This document shows positions 1 through 8,690 of a stretch of 64,000 nucleotides of DNA, piece by piece. Position 1 is the stretch's first letter, and each line of letters opens with the position of its first letter. Below the pieces are notes generated by a model that was given only the letters and a program-made list of their open reading frames with translations, did no database searches and was not told the origin of the DNA. The stretch is from Stercoripulliclostridium_A sp045577735 (GTDB lineage: Bacteria; Bacillota; Clostridia; Christensenellales; DTU072), in contig JAZNIY010000008.1 of the NCBI GenBank assembly GCA_045577735.1, positions 124,001 through 188,000 on the forward strand, written 5' to 3'. The translations under genes and the position numbers were made by a program.

Positions 1-768
1 TTTTGTATTGTCCCAAACGTCATCTTTAATTCTCCAAGCATTTGCATATTTCATAAAGTGCTCGGCCTCTTCTATGGGAGCCGTTTCGTGAGAGATTGCG
101 CCAGGAGAAAGCGACAATACCATAGGCCTACCACAATTCATTATTGCTTTGTGATATCCCTCAACTTCCTTTCTTCTTTGAAGAGTATAGGGGCGAGAAG
201 CATCGTCAAGTTTAATGTAGTCCACATCCCACTCGGCATACTGCTTAAAGATGGAGTCCAAAAATTCTTGTGCTCCCTTCTTGTCCATATCTATGCCCTT
301 GTTGTGGTTAAGCCAGTCGCAGTCCTCGTTGGAAATTATCATATCGGCAGTAATGCCATCGGTGCCGTATATGGGTAATTTGTATTCCACGGCTTGGCGT
401 GGTATGCCACGCATTAGGTGTATGCCAAACTTGAGCCCTCTCTCGTGACAGTAGTCGGCAAGATATTTAAAAGAGCCGTTAGCAGAAGGGAATTTCGTAG
501 GCGCAGGAATGGGCCTACCATAATCGTCCAGCCAAAGCTCCACGTCAAATTTGCCATTTTCAAAGGTCTGACTGGGGGCGTTTATAACATTCTTAATCGG
601 GTAGGACCAACAAAAGTCGACAACGCAATACTCCCAACCATATTGCTTGAGGTTTTCTGCAACGTAGTCCACGTTTTGCTTAAACTCATTTTCGTCCACC
701 GCGTGGCCAAAGCAATCGTAACTATTCCAGCCCATTGGAGGCTTGGGAGCAAAATCGTTTTTATTCAT
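1..768 (-). CDS. GH27 family glycosidase (alpha-galactosidase or beta-L-arabinopyranosidase), partial
   Basis: This is a retaining glycoside hydrolase whose 3' end lies beyond the left edge; 256 codons are visible. The frame opens MNKNDFAPKPPMGWNSYDCF, and PPMGWNSYD is the family 27 N-terminal signature. DVDYIKLDD (residues 181-189) matches the nucleophile strand of GH27, with Asp188 as the likely nucleophile. There is no signal peptide, so it probably acts in the cytoplasm. The ATG lies one base after the TAA of the GH51 gene, and a GAAGGG ribosome site sits inside that gene's end, so it is the distal gene of the arabinose operon. GH27 contains both alpha-galactosidases and beta-L-arabinopyranosidases. 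The arabinose neighbourhood makes the second activity worth considering, but the sequence seen does not decide it. Confidence 0.85.
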   Translation of the reverse strand, partial: MNKNDFAPKPPMGWNSYDCFGHAVDENEFKQNVDYVAENLKQYGWEYCVVDFCWSYPIKNVINAPSQTFENGKFDVELWLDDYGRPIPAPTKFPSANGSFKYLADYCHERGLKFGIHLMRGIPRQAVEYKLPIYGTDGITADMIISNEDCDWLNHNKGIDMDKKGAQEFLDSIFKQYAEWDVDYIKLDDASRPYTLQRRKEVEGYHKAIMNCGRPMVLSLSPGAISHETAPIEEAEHFMKYANAWRIKDDVWDNTK

Positions 769-769
769 A

Positions 770-2803
770 TTACCCTTCTATCTTTATTTTTATTACGTTC
801 ACGCTTCTTGCTTTTAACGTTAACTTGACGCAACCGTTTACTGCGATTTCACTCTTAATCGGAACCACCTTTTCAACGGGCTTGTTGCTGTAGTCGAGTG
901 TATTTACCAGCTCGTCGTCATCACAATAAAGCTCAGTTAGGGTTGCCGTGTTTTGAAGAGTAGCATCCGTAATTGCAAGTTCGTATTCTTTTTCTTCCCT
1001 GTTCACGTTGCATACTTTGACGTAAACGTATTGGTCGTCGGTGGTAACGGAAGTGAATACTCCGTCTTTTTCGGGCGCCTCTACCATTAGGTACTTTGGA
1101 CCATAGTTGTTGGCGTAAAGCTCTTGCACGTGGTAGTTGAGAGTCTTTAAAGTATACAAGCTATTAAAGTTAATCATGTTGTGCTTCCATTGCTCGCCAC
1201 CTACTCTACTGAACAAGGGAGCATAGGATGAAATTACTACTATGTCGGCGTTTCTTTCCAGTCCCGTTAGATAGGCACCCTCGCTTAGCGCAGAATAGTA
1301 GTTATTGGGAAGAACCTTATCGTTCCAAGGTTGGTTTGCAGCATATTCGCCAAGGAAAATTCTATTCCTTTCACGAGGATAGCTGTCATACATATTGGCG
1401 TGTTCTATACACCATTCGGGAGTACGGTAGAAGTGATCGTCTACTATTACTTCGGGCCACTTCCCATCAAAGGGAGCACGTCGTTCCTCGTACATTTCGT
1501 GACCAAAGCAGTCGAATCCCACCGTCCAAATTACCTCGATTTCGGGATATTTGTCCTGGACTGCCTTACGCATAATATCGAAGTTCTTGTTGTAGGTTTC
1601 ACCCCAGTTTTCATTTCCTATTCCTATTATCTTTAGGTTAAAGGGAGTGGGGTGTCCACTATCGGCTCTTAGTTTTGCCCAAGCACTTTCTTCGGGATTG
1701 CCGTTTGCGTACTCGATTAGGGCAAGGATGTTATTTAATCTTCTTTCAAACTCGGGATCTCCCTCCGTTACCGTTTCATCACAGCGCGCTTGACACGCTA
1801 GCCCTGCGTTAAGAATGGGTAAGGGCTCTGCGCCAAGATCCTCGGAAAGTAGGAAATATTCATAAAATCCTATCTCGTTGGTTTGCATATAGGAGCGATC
1901 CTGTTGCCTCTCACCCCAACAATTATATTTTGCTCCGCGCTTTTCCACGTCGCCTACCGTAATCGTCCAGTCATAACTGTTTTTAAGGGAAAGTCCCTCT
2001 ACCAAACATCCACCGGGGAAGCGCACGAATTTTGGTTTTAGGTCGCGAAGGGCTTCAACAAGGTCACGCCTCATTTTACCGCCACTCCACTTTTTATCGC
2101 CCTTGCCCCAATGGTCGCAATCGCCAAAATACCAAGTGTCTGCACACAAACTACCATTACCACTAAATTTTGCAACGAATCTTGCAGTTGTGGTAACGTT
2201 AGCCCTACAGGTTGCACTAATTTTTGTCCAACCCCCTTTTCCCTCGGGCACAACTAGGGTTGCAACACTCGTTAGCTTTTCACCCATCAAGTCCTCACAA
2301 TAGCACTCGATAACACCCTTGAAGTCATTGTTCTTAATAAAAACCGATACCTCATAGTCATGTCCTTCGTGCAATCCAACGCCGGGCTTTTGAGAGTTGC
2401 GTCTTAAATATCTGCCACCGTGCTCGGTCGAATCGCCACCATTATATCCCAAATTTTTAAGATAAAAGTCCCCTTTTATTACAAGATCCATATAATACGG
2501 ATTAAGGGGAGCGATGGGCGTTTCCCTGCCAAGTTTTATAGCGCCCTCTCCTGAAGTCGACCAATAACGAAGATGATCGTTGTACTCGATTCTCGTCATA
2601 AAACGTCTTCTTGCGTGAAAAATTTGATAGTATAACCAATAAAAATCACGCTTGAAATCGTAGCAAAAACATTCGCAAGAGGGATTGTTTATTTGGTTAT
2701 TATTAATTCCTCCGTCAATGGAAAAATTGATGTCCTCAAAAAAGATACCATATAAACGGGGGCTGATTTCCTTGTAATTATTCAATGATGCTGTAAGTTT
2801 CAT
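770..2803 (-). CDS. abfA: Intracellular alpha-L-arabinofuranosidase, GH51
   Basis: This enzyme removes alpha-L-arabinofuranosyl residues from arabino-oligosaccharides. It has 677 residues and no signal peptide. The N-terminus has the GH51 motif LYGIFFEDINFS-DGG, and IEYNDHLRYWSTSG follows. IGIGNENWG near residue 398 holds the general acid/base Glu, and FLGEYAAN near residue 486 holds the nucleophile Glu. Residues about 140-235 look like an inserted CBM4/9-type beta-sandwich, as in other large GH51 enzymes. The segment after DGG is divergent, with NNNQINNPS where YAELxxNRSFE is usual, but the frame stays open and family motifs resume. It lies 9 bp downstream of araA in the operon and is the main source of free arabinose for AraA. 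Confidence 0.93.
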   Translation of the reverse strand: MKLTASLNNYKEISPRLYGIFFEDINFSIDGGINNNQINNPSCECFCYDFKRDFYWLYYQIFHARRRFMTRIEYNDHLRYWSTSGEGAIKLGRETPIAPLNPYYMDLVIKGDFYLKNLGYNGGDSTEHGGRYLRRNSQKPGVGLHEGHDYEVSVFIKNNDFKGVIECYCEDLMGEKLTSVATLVVPEGKGGWTKISATCRANVTTTARFVAKFSGNGSLCADTWYFGDCDHWGKGDKKWSGGKMRRDLVEALRDLKPKFVRFPGGCLVEGLSLKNSYDWTITVGDVEKRGAKYNCWGERQQDRSYMQTNEIGFYEYFLLSEDLGAEPLPILNAGLACQARCDETVTEGDPEFERRLNNILALIEYANGNPEESAWAKLRADSGHPTPFNLKIIGIGNENWGETYNKNFDIMRKAVQDKYPEIEVIWTVGFDCFGHEMYEERRAPFDGKWPEVIVDDHFYRTPEWCIEHANMYDSYPRERNRIFLGEYAANQPWNDKVLPNNYYSALSEGAYLTGLERNADIVVISSYAPLFSRVGGEQWKHNMINFNSLYTLKTLNYHVQELYANNYGPKYLMVEAPEKDGVFTSVTTDDQYVYVKVCNVNREEKEYELAITDATLQNTATLTELYCDDDELVNTLDYSNKPVEKVVPIKSEIAVNGCVKLTLKARSVNVIKIKIEG

Positions 2804-2812
2804 CCTTTTCTC

Positions 2813-4204
2813 CTACTTGATGTGAACGAATTCAAGTCCGTTTAGTTTTGCAAATAGTTCCATATCTTTTGCCGTGAGTGCCGTCGATACAACCGTGTGG
2901 TGTGCCCCACCGGCTTCCAGCCAAGCTTTTGCGCCACTCTTAAAGTCGGGCTTTAGCTTCCACATAATGCGTGCAACTGGAAGTTTTGGCATGGGCTTGG
3001 GTTGTTTTACAAGCTCTATTTCGGCACAAATAAGCCTAAATCTATTGCCCATATCAACCATACAAACAGCAATAGCATCACCCTCTATGCCGTCAAAAAC
3101 AAGCCTTGCCGGGGGCTCTCTATCCCCTATTCCAAGAGGATGTACCTCTATGTTGGGCTTCGTGGACGCAACGGTAGGACATACCTCTAACATGTGGGAG
3201 CCAAGCACCAATTCCTTACCCTTTACTAGGTCGTAGGTGTAGTCTTCCATAAAGCAAGTTGCACCCTTTCTTCCCTCTGCCATTTTCTTAAACACTGCAG
3301 AAAGAGCAGAAATTTTCCAGTCACCCTCTGCACCAAAACCATATCCTTCTGCCATAAGTCTTTGAATTGACATTCCAAAAAGTTGCTTCAAGCCGTGAAG
3401 GTCTTGGAAGTTGGTGGTAAGAGCTGTGTAATCGTTTTTAGCGAGGAAGCGCTTTAGTGCTATTTCATATTTTACTTGCTCTTTTACGCTTTCTACCATG
3501 TCTGTATTAAGGTTATAAAGGGAGATTATTTCCTTGTAAAGTTCCTCCGTTTCTTCCTCGGTAACCTTGTTTATTTCTTGTACGATATCACCTATTCCAT
3601 AATAGTCAACTTGCCAACCAAGTTTAATTTGGGCTTCCACCTTATCGCCATCGGTAACCGCAACTTCGCGCATATTGTCGCCAAAACGGCAAACCTTCAA
3701 TTTCTTGGAATAGTCCACAGCGACGGCTACGTCCACCCACTCGCTAATCTCTTTAATGACTTCTTCGTCTTTGTAGTAACCGGCAACGCTTACTCTTGGA
3801 ACCCCTAAGCGAGTTAGCACGTAAGCAAACTCTCTGTCACCGTGTGCCGATTGGTTAAGATTCATAAAGTCCATGTCTATTTCATCATAGGGTAGCTCTT
3901 CGTTGAACTGGGTGTGCAAATGAAGCATGGGTTTTTGCAAACTCTTCATGCCGTTAATCCACATCTTGGCAGGACTAAAGGTGTGGCACCAAACCATCAT
4001 GCCGATACAATCGTTATCGTAGTTTACCTCTTTAACGTATTGGGTTGCTTCCCTTTCCGTTTTAACCATTCCCTTGTAGACGACGTCTACGCGGTCGATT
4101 TTGGAGTTGATATACTCCACCATCTTAATGGAGTCGCTCTCCACCTGCTTGAGTGTTTCTTCTCCGTAGAGAAATTGACTACCCGTTATGAAATATATTT
4201 TCAT
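2813..4204 (-). CDS. araA: L-arabinose isomerase
   Basis: AraA converts L-arabinose to L-ribulose in the cytoplasm with a Mn-type cofactor. The 463-residue length is slightly short of the usual 470-500 but complete from MKIYFITGSQFLYGEETL to the C-terminus. Family motifs visible include YGFGAEGDWK, GATCFMEDYTY, LGSHMLEVCPTVA and the C-terminal GGAHHTVVS. These carry the catalytic Glu and His residues of the family. An AAAGGAGAG ribosome site lies 4 bases before the ATG. It sits between the GH127 and GH51 genes, so hydrolysis and isomerisation are co-expressed. Confidence 0.97.
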   Translation of the reverse strand: MKIYFITGSQFLYGEETLKQVESDSIKMVEYINSKIDRVDVVYKGMVKTEREATQYVKEVNYDNDCIGMMVWCHTFSPAKMWINGMKSLQKPMLHLHTQFNEELPYDEIDMDFMNLNQSAHGDREFAYVLTRLGVPRVSVAGYYKDEEVIKEISEWVDVAVAVDYSKKLKVCRFGDNMREVAVTDGDKVEAQIKLGWQVDYYGIGDIVQEINKVTEEETEELYKEIISLYNLNTDMVESVKEQVKYEIALKRFLAKNDYTALTTNFQDLHGLKQLFGMSIQRLMAEGYGFGAEGDWKISALSAVFKKMAEGRKGATCFMEDYTYDLVKGKELVLGSHMLEVCPTVASTKPNIEVHPLGIGDREPPARLVFDGIEGDAIAVCMVDMGNRFRLICAEIELVKQPKPMPKLPVARIMWKLKPDFKSGAKAWLEAGGAHHTVVSTALTAKDMELFAKLNGLEFVHIK

Positions 4205-4222
4205 ACTACTCTCCTTTGAGTT

Positions 4223-6034
4223 TTATTTTTTATTAAAGTATAGGTACATATCGCATTCACCACGATTGGCAAAAGCAAAGTATGGTATCATATTTAAAGT
4301 GGTATTTTTACCATTGAAAGTTGCGGGAACCTTTAACGTGTAGGCATTAAATTGATTGTTCCATTCCTTGACTAAATTGGTTTCGTTAGTATCTATTTGA
4401 TAATCGGTTAAGGGTAAATTATTATCTGCCGACTCCGCTACGTAAATGAAAGGTCCGTACTTAACGTAACAAGTGCCTTCGTTGGTTTTAACCCGTTCAT
4501 CCGCCGGTACAATCTTGGGTTCCGTTAAGAATGTTACTTCCAAGCATTCGGTGTTTTCTCCGATTTGGAAAACGAGATATCCTTCTTCCTCCGAGCACAG
4601 AGCGCTGGTCTTAATGGAGGTAGCCCATTCGGGTTTGCGCACCTTAAGAAGCCTACCCTCTGCGCCACTAATTCGTATGTTTAGTGTTCCGTCTTTTGGG
4701 AAAAGGGTGTCTAAACTTATGCTTATTTTGTTTTCGCCCAATTGGAAGTTTGCCGTTGACGGAACATATTGGTCAACGTAAATAGCATTGCCTTCGGTAG
4801 CATAAACAAGAGAGCCAACGGAGGTTATTTGTCTAGCAATATTGGGCGGACAGCAGGAGCAAGAAAAGTCCTTTTGGCGTTGCGCTATAGGGTAACGGCT
4901 TGAAGAACTTTGGCGTTTTGCGTGGTCTATTTCCAATGGATTTTCATAAAAGAACTTGTCGCCATCCAGGCTTACTCCCGATAAAAATCCGTTATACAGC
5001 ACGCGCTCAATCAGGTCGGCGTATTTGGATTTTCTTTCCACTTCTTGTAGTCTTCTTGCGAACATTATGAGAGAAATTGCAGCACAGCTTTCGGTATAGG
5101 CAAGGTCGTTAGGAAGGATAAAATCCCCGTCAAACGCCTCGGTAAGTGCCTTTGCTCCTATCCCCCCGGTAACGTACATTCTTCTGTCCACTATGTTTTC
5201 ATAAATGCACTTCAGGGCGTAAATCAGTTCTTCATCCTTTTCTAGGAGTGCAACGTCGGTTGCCCCGGAGTAAAGATAGCATGCTCTTACGCAATGTCCC
5301 TCTGCCGTACGTTGCTCACGAAGTGGCAAAAAGTCTTGTCCGTAATATCCGTCAAGCCAGGGGTTGTTTGCGTTAAGCTTTTTGTTCAAGCCCTTGTCAC
5401 CCTCTTCCGTACCTCTAACATAGATAAAATATTTTGCCATTTCAAAGTACTTTTGCTTGCCCGTATGTTTGTAAAGCTTTACAAGGGCTAGCTCAATTTC
5501 GGGGTGGCCGGGACAGGTAAAGGATGTGTCTTTGTCTATTAAAAATCTTTTTTCAACGTAGTCGCAGTATCTTTCCACAACGCCTAGTAGTTTACCCTTT
5601 CCCGTTGCGTTAAAGTAGGCTATTCCAGCCTCAATGAGATGTCCTAAACAGTACAATTCGTGGTCGGTGCGATGCTTAAAAATACTACCAGGGCGAGCAA
5701 CTAGAAAATGGGCGTTATAATATCCGTCGGAACGTTGATTTTTGGCAATATTGTCTATGAGTTCATCGATGAATGATTCTACTTCTTCATCCCTTGCTTT
5801 TGCGAGCAGATATGCCCACGCTTCTATGAATTTAGCAACGTCACTATCGTAAAAAATATGTGGTGGCTTTGTCCAAAACTTCCATTTTCTATAGGAACAT
5901 TTCGTGGCTTCAAAGCGTTTTTGCTTTACGTATTCGTGCTTGATGGAGGGAAGGCTTATCTCCCTTGTAATCCTTTGTCTTTCTTGCCAGAAGCCTCCCT
6001 TTAATTCGACTTTTGAAAAATCGATATTACCCAT
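4223..6034 (-). CDS. Beta-L-arabinofuranosidase, GH127
   Basis: This enzyme releases L-arabinose from beta-linked arabinofuranosides such as those on plant glycoproteins and arabinan side chains. The 603-residue protein has the YTESCAAI and CSCCPPNIAR motifs (the second near residue 394). In GH127 these supply a Zn-bound Glu and three Cys, one of which is the nucleophile. There is no signal peptide. I start it at the ATG at 6034 rather than the in-frame GTG three bases upstream. The AAAGGAG site is 8 bases from the ATG, and the ATG shares its A with the araD stop (TGATG), a classic coupling overlap. Having GH127, GH51 and GH27 together suggests a specialist for complex arabinosides taken up as oligosaccharides. 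Confidence 0.93.
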   Translation of the reverse strand: MGNIDFSKVELKGGFWQERQRITREISLPSIKHEYVKQKRFEATKCSYRKWKFWTKPPHIFYDSDVAKFIEAWAYLLAKARDEEVESFIDELIDNIAKNQRSDGYYNAHFLVARPGSIFKHRTDHELYCLGHLIEAGIAYFNATGKGKLLGVVERYCDYVEKRFLIDKDTSFTCPGHPEIELALVKLYKHTGKQKYFEMAKYFIYVRGTEEGDKGLNKKLNANNPWLDGYYGQDFLPLREQRTAEGHCVRACYLYSGATDVALLEKDEELIYALKCIYENIVDRRMYVTGGIGAKALTEAFDGDFILPNDLAYTESCAAISLIMFARRLQEVERKSKYADLIERVLYNGFLSGVSLDGDKFFYENPLEIDHAKRQSSSSRYPIAQRQKDFSCSCCPPNIARQITSVGSLVYATEGNAIYVDQYVPSTANFQLGENKISISLDTLFPKDGTLNIRISGAEGRLLKVRKPEWATSIKTSALCSEEEGYLVFQIGENTECLEVTFLTEPKIVPADERVKTNEGTCYVKYGPFIYVAESADNNLPLTDYQIDTNETNLVKEWNNQFNAYTLKVPATFNGKNTTLNMIPYFAFANRGECDMYLYFNKK

Positions 6035-6744
6035 CACTTGTTCTCCTTTTGTCCGTAGTAAGCATTTGCGCCGTGCTTTCTAAAATAATGCTTATCTTGT
6101 AGATATTGAGGAGCCGGCTCTGCGTCCTTATTAAAACGCAAAGTCAGTGCCGTCATTTTTGCGATCTCTTCCAAAATGATACTATTTTCTACTGCCTTAA
6201 AGCAGTCTTTTCCCCAAGTGAACGGGGCGTGATTTCTAATGAGAGCACCGGGGCAAGCAAGTGGGTCTATGCCTTTGTTTTTAAAATGCTCTACGATAAC
6301 GAGCCCACTGTTTAACTCGTAATCCCCCTTTACTTCTTCCTCACTCAATGCACGCGTTACGGGAATCTCACCATAAAAGGTGTCTGCGTGCGTCGTGCCG
6401 TAACAAGGAAGCCCTTTGCCAGCTTGGGCAGACGCCGTTGCATAGGTTGAATGTGTGTGCACAACCCCGCCTATTTCGGGGAAAGCCTTGTAAAGGGCAA
6501 GGTGAGATTTTAGATCTGAACTAGGGTTAAGTGTACCCTCTATCACCCTTCCTTCAAGGTCGGTAATGACAATATCGTCTTCCTTCATTTTGTCGTAAGA
6601 AACGCCGGAGGGTTTAATTGCAACGACTCCTAATTCCCTATCAATTTCACTGGCGTTTCCCCAAGTTAAAATTACAAGCCCTGCCTTAACAAGGTCTTTA
6701 TTAGCCTTTAAAACTTTTTCTTTTAATGCTTGATATTTGCTCAT
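6034..6744 (-). CDS. araD: L-ribulose-5-phosphate 4-epimerase
   Basis: AraD converts L-ribulose 5-phosphate to D-xylulose 5-phosphate, linking arabinose to the pentose phosphate pathway. The 236-residue protein has the class II aldolase/epimerase fold with the Zn-binding HTHSTYATA motif, GNASEIDRE, IKPSGVSYD and HGAxxFGK-like NHAPFTWGKD elements. The start is the ATG at 6744, with AAAGGTGG 5 bases upstream; the GTG nine bases earlier lies inside that ribosome site. It follows the aldo/keto reductase gene by 30 bp and is translationally coupled to GH127. Ribulokinase (araB), which should supply its substrate, is not in the window and may lie beyond the left edge. Confidence 0.96.
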   Translation of the reverse strand: MSKYQALKEKVLKANKDLVKAGLVILTWGNASEIDRELGVVAIKPSGVSYDKMKEDDIVITDLEGRVIEGTLNPSSDLKSHLALYKAFPEIGGVVHTHSTYATASAQAGKGLPCYGTTHADTFYGEIPVTRALSEEEVKGDYELNSGLVIVEHFKNKGIDPLACPGALIRNHAPFTWGKDCFKAVENSIILEEIAKMTALTLRFNKDAEPAPQYLQDKHYFRKHGANAYYGQKENK

Positions 6745-6774
6745 ATATACCACCTTTGGGCGTTCGTTTTTTAC

Positions 6775-7596
6775 TTATTGGTTACCGAAACCGTGATTGT
6801 CGGGGTCGCGATATCTTCTAATGCCGTTGTTTAATTTTCTGAGTTCTAGTATTTCTTCTTGTGTAAGAGTTAGGTTGAGTGCGTTAAAGTTCGCTTTCAT
6901 TCTTTCCTTGTTTACACTCTTTGGAATGACGGCAATTCCCTCGTCAATATCCCACTTGAGAATGACCTCTGCTTCCGTTGCATTATGCTTTTTCGCTACT
7001 TCTTGAATGAGTGGAATACTTAGCGCCTCCCCTCTCATTAGAGGGCTCCAAGCCTCTACTAAAATATTTTCTTTTTTACAATAGTCTACCAACTCAAATT
7101 GCCTAAACTCCGGGTGCAGTTCCACCTGATTTACCATAGGCTTTACGCGTTGATATTCCTTCATTTCCTCAAGGTGATGCTCCTTAAAATTTGAAACTCC
7201 TATGGAACGAAGCTTTCCATCAAGGTACAAATCTTCCATTGCCCTCCACGTTTCTTTCACGTCTTTATGGGGCCAATGTATTAAAAGGCCGTCAAGATAT
7301 TCTACGCCAAGTAATGTCATGGAATTCTCGACTTGGTCCATAACCTTTTGATAACTATTGACGTTTGTCCAAATTTTTGTGGTAATAAAAAGCTCACTGC
7401 GAGGGACATCGGTTTCCTTTAAAGCAACGCCAATTCTCTCTTCGTTTTCATAAAAAACTGCAGTATCTATTCTGCGATAACCAACCGAGATTGCATCTAG
7501 AATTGCTTGTTTGGCATCGTGCTGACCGGTAATTTTATAGGTACCAAAGCCCAGCATATCATAGGAAAGACCATTTGAAAGTTTGGTTGTAATCAT
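6775..7596 (-). CDS. Aldo/keto reductase
   Basis: This is a cytosolic NADPH-dependent reductase of the AKR superfamily (273 residues, typical length). MLGFGTYKI, RRIDTAVFYENEERIG (Asp and Tyr of the catalytic tetrad), LLIHWP (His) and IPKSVNKERMKAN (NADP-binding loop) are all present. It most resembles the 2,5-diketogluconate/glyoxal reductase type. The ATG at 7596 is chosen because GGGAG lies 4 bases upstream; the upstream extension is Arg-rich and lacks a ribosome site. It is the first gene of the arabinose operon. The substrate could be an arabinose-derived sugar or a reactive aldehyde; the sequence does not tell. Confidence 0.88.
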   Translation of the reverse strand: MITTKLSNGLSYDMLGFGTYKITGQHDAKQAILDAISVGYRRIDTAVFYENEERIGVALKETDVPRSELFITTKIWTNVNSYQKVMDQVENSMTLLGVEYLDGLLIHWPHKDVKETWRAMEDLYLDGKLRSIGVSNFKEHHLEEMKEYQRVKPMVNQVELHPEFRQFELVDYCKKENILVEAWSPLMRGEALSIPLIQEVAKKHNATEAEVILKWDIDEGIAVIPKSVNKERMKANFNALNLTLTQEEILELRKLNNGIRRYRDPDNHGFGNQ

Positions 7597-7647
7597 ACTT
7601 CTCCCGCGTGCGCGTTTATTTGCGCGCATATATAGTAATTATATAAG

Positions 7648-7676
7648 AAAACCCCTATTGTGTCAATAGGGGTTTT
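7648..7676 (-). terminator. Intrinsic terminator after the flavin reductase-like gene
   Basis: A perfect 13-bp stem (AAAACCCCTATTG, loop TGT, CAATAGGGGTTTT) lies just downstream of the minus-strand gene ending at 7699. It is followed in that direction by CTTATATAATT. It separates that gene from the arabinose operon. Confidence 0.85.
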
Positions 7677-7698
7677 GAGTGTCTATTTCTTATAAAAA

Positions 7699-8631
7699 TT
7701 AACGTTTCTTCTTTTCTTCCTTACGTTTATCGTTAATAATTTTCATTTCCACTTCGGTGATTAGTTCACAGTTGTTCTCTCTTGCCCAGTCAACACAACC
7801 TTGAAGAACAAGTTTTAAGAATACGCGAGGAACTTTTACAAGTGTCTTGCAAGCTTCTTCGCTGAACTTAATTTTGTCATCCATGCGATTTGCTGCATAC
7901 ATAACGCCACCAAGATCGGCTTCACGTGCTGCGGGAATCTTTTCGGGAATGGGGCGTCTAAAACGAGTGTACCAGAAGTTTGTGGAATCTCTGTAACCAT
8001 AGTCAACGGGTACGGGTGGGAATTCGCTAGCCTTAACACCGTTTATGATGGAATTATACCATCTTTCTTTCATTAGTATTTTGTCGATTTTTAGTATAAA
8101 GTGACAACCAAACTTTGAAGTAATACCATTAAAATCTTTGTATGGGGGTTCTACTCCTTCGAGTTGACCAATACGTGCTTTGTCCTCGTATCCGTTTTCT
8201 AAACTATCGTCCCAAGTGCACTCGAAAACTTGGAATGCTTCCTTTACTACTTGGGGGCGAGCGCCACTTTCGGTTTCTGCAAGACCATCTTCCAAAGTGA
8301 AAATACACTTTTCCATCTTTTCTTTGCTGGTTTCTCCGGGGAAGCCCAAACGAACGGTTTCTTTAAAATATGAACGCTTATCGGTAATAAAATTAATAGC
8401 GCACTTGCCCGTACGAAGTATGTTTTGTGCTGTGTTAGAACTATTTCTGCACTCAAGTATCATTGCATAATAATCTTTTCCGGCAATATAGTATGGGAAA
8501 ACCAAAGAATATGCGCCAAGAGAGGTGCTTCCATCCTCTGCAAGGGTGCTCATAAGAACGGTGGGCATAGGATAAAATGCCGACGTTTGATAGAAGTTAT
8601 CAACTATTCTTAAATCCTTAAAACTACTCAT
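7699..8631 (-). CDS. Flavin reductase-like FMN-binding protein with C-terminal PCP_red-like domain
   Basis: The first ~200 residues look like a flavin reductase-like split barrel: YPMPTVLMSTLAEDGSTSLG, then SSNTAQNILRTGKCAINFI and GFPGETSKEKMEK, as in FMN-binding reductases. The last ~60 residues (FSEEACKTLVKVPRVF, then VDWARENN and ITEVEMKII) resemble the small helical domain seen at the C-terminus of light-independent protochlorophyllide reductase subunits, which also occurs alone in anaerobes. Its function here is unknown. Total length is 310 residues with GGAG upstream of the ATG. It is likely cytosolic, and the neighbouring kinase-like gene lies 45 bp upstream. Fold assignment is fairly secure; the substrate is not. 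Confidence 0.75.
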   Translation of the reverse strand: MSSFKDLRIVDNFYQTSAFYPMPTVLMSTLAEDGSTSLGAYSLVFPYYIAGKDYYAMILECRNSSNTAQNILRTGKCAINFITDKRSYFKETVRLGFPGETSKEKMEKCIFTLEDGLAETESGARPQVVKEAFQVFECTWDDSLENGYEDKARIGQLEGVEPPYKDFNGITSKFGCHFILKIDKILMKERWYNSIINGVKASEFPPVPVDYGYRDSTNFWYTRFRRPIPEKIPAAREADLGGVMYAANRMDDKIKFSEEACKTLVKVPRVFLKLVLQGCVDWARENNCELITEVEMKIINDKRKEEKKKR

Positions 8632-8664
8632 ATTTTTCTCCTTTTCCTGTTTTTTCTATAAAAG

Positions 8665-8690
8665 AAAAAATCGCCTCTATGAGCGACTTT
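8665..8690 (-). terminator. Probable terminator overlapping the kinase-like gene's stop
   Basis: On the minus strand an imperfect hairpin (AGTCGCTC, ATAG, AGGCGAT) is followed by six T residues. It overlaps the end of the upstream gene (stop at 8677) and lies before the flavin reductase-like start. Confidence 0.6.

Noticed and set aside
2590..2760. Possible frameshift near the GH51 N-terminus where the usual YAEL-NRSFE motif is not recognisable
   Set aside because: The frame stays open, reading frames on the same strand do not restore the motif, and family sequence resumes at IEYNDHLRYW.
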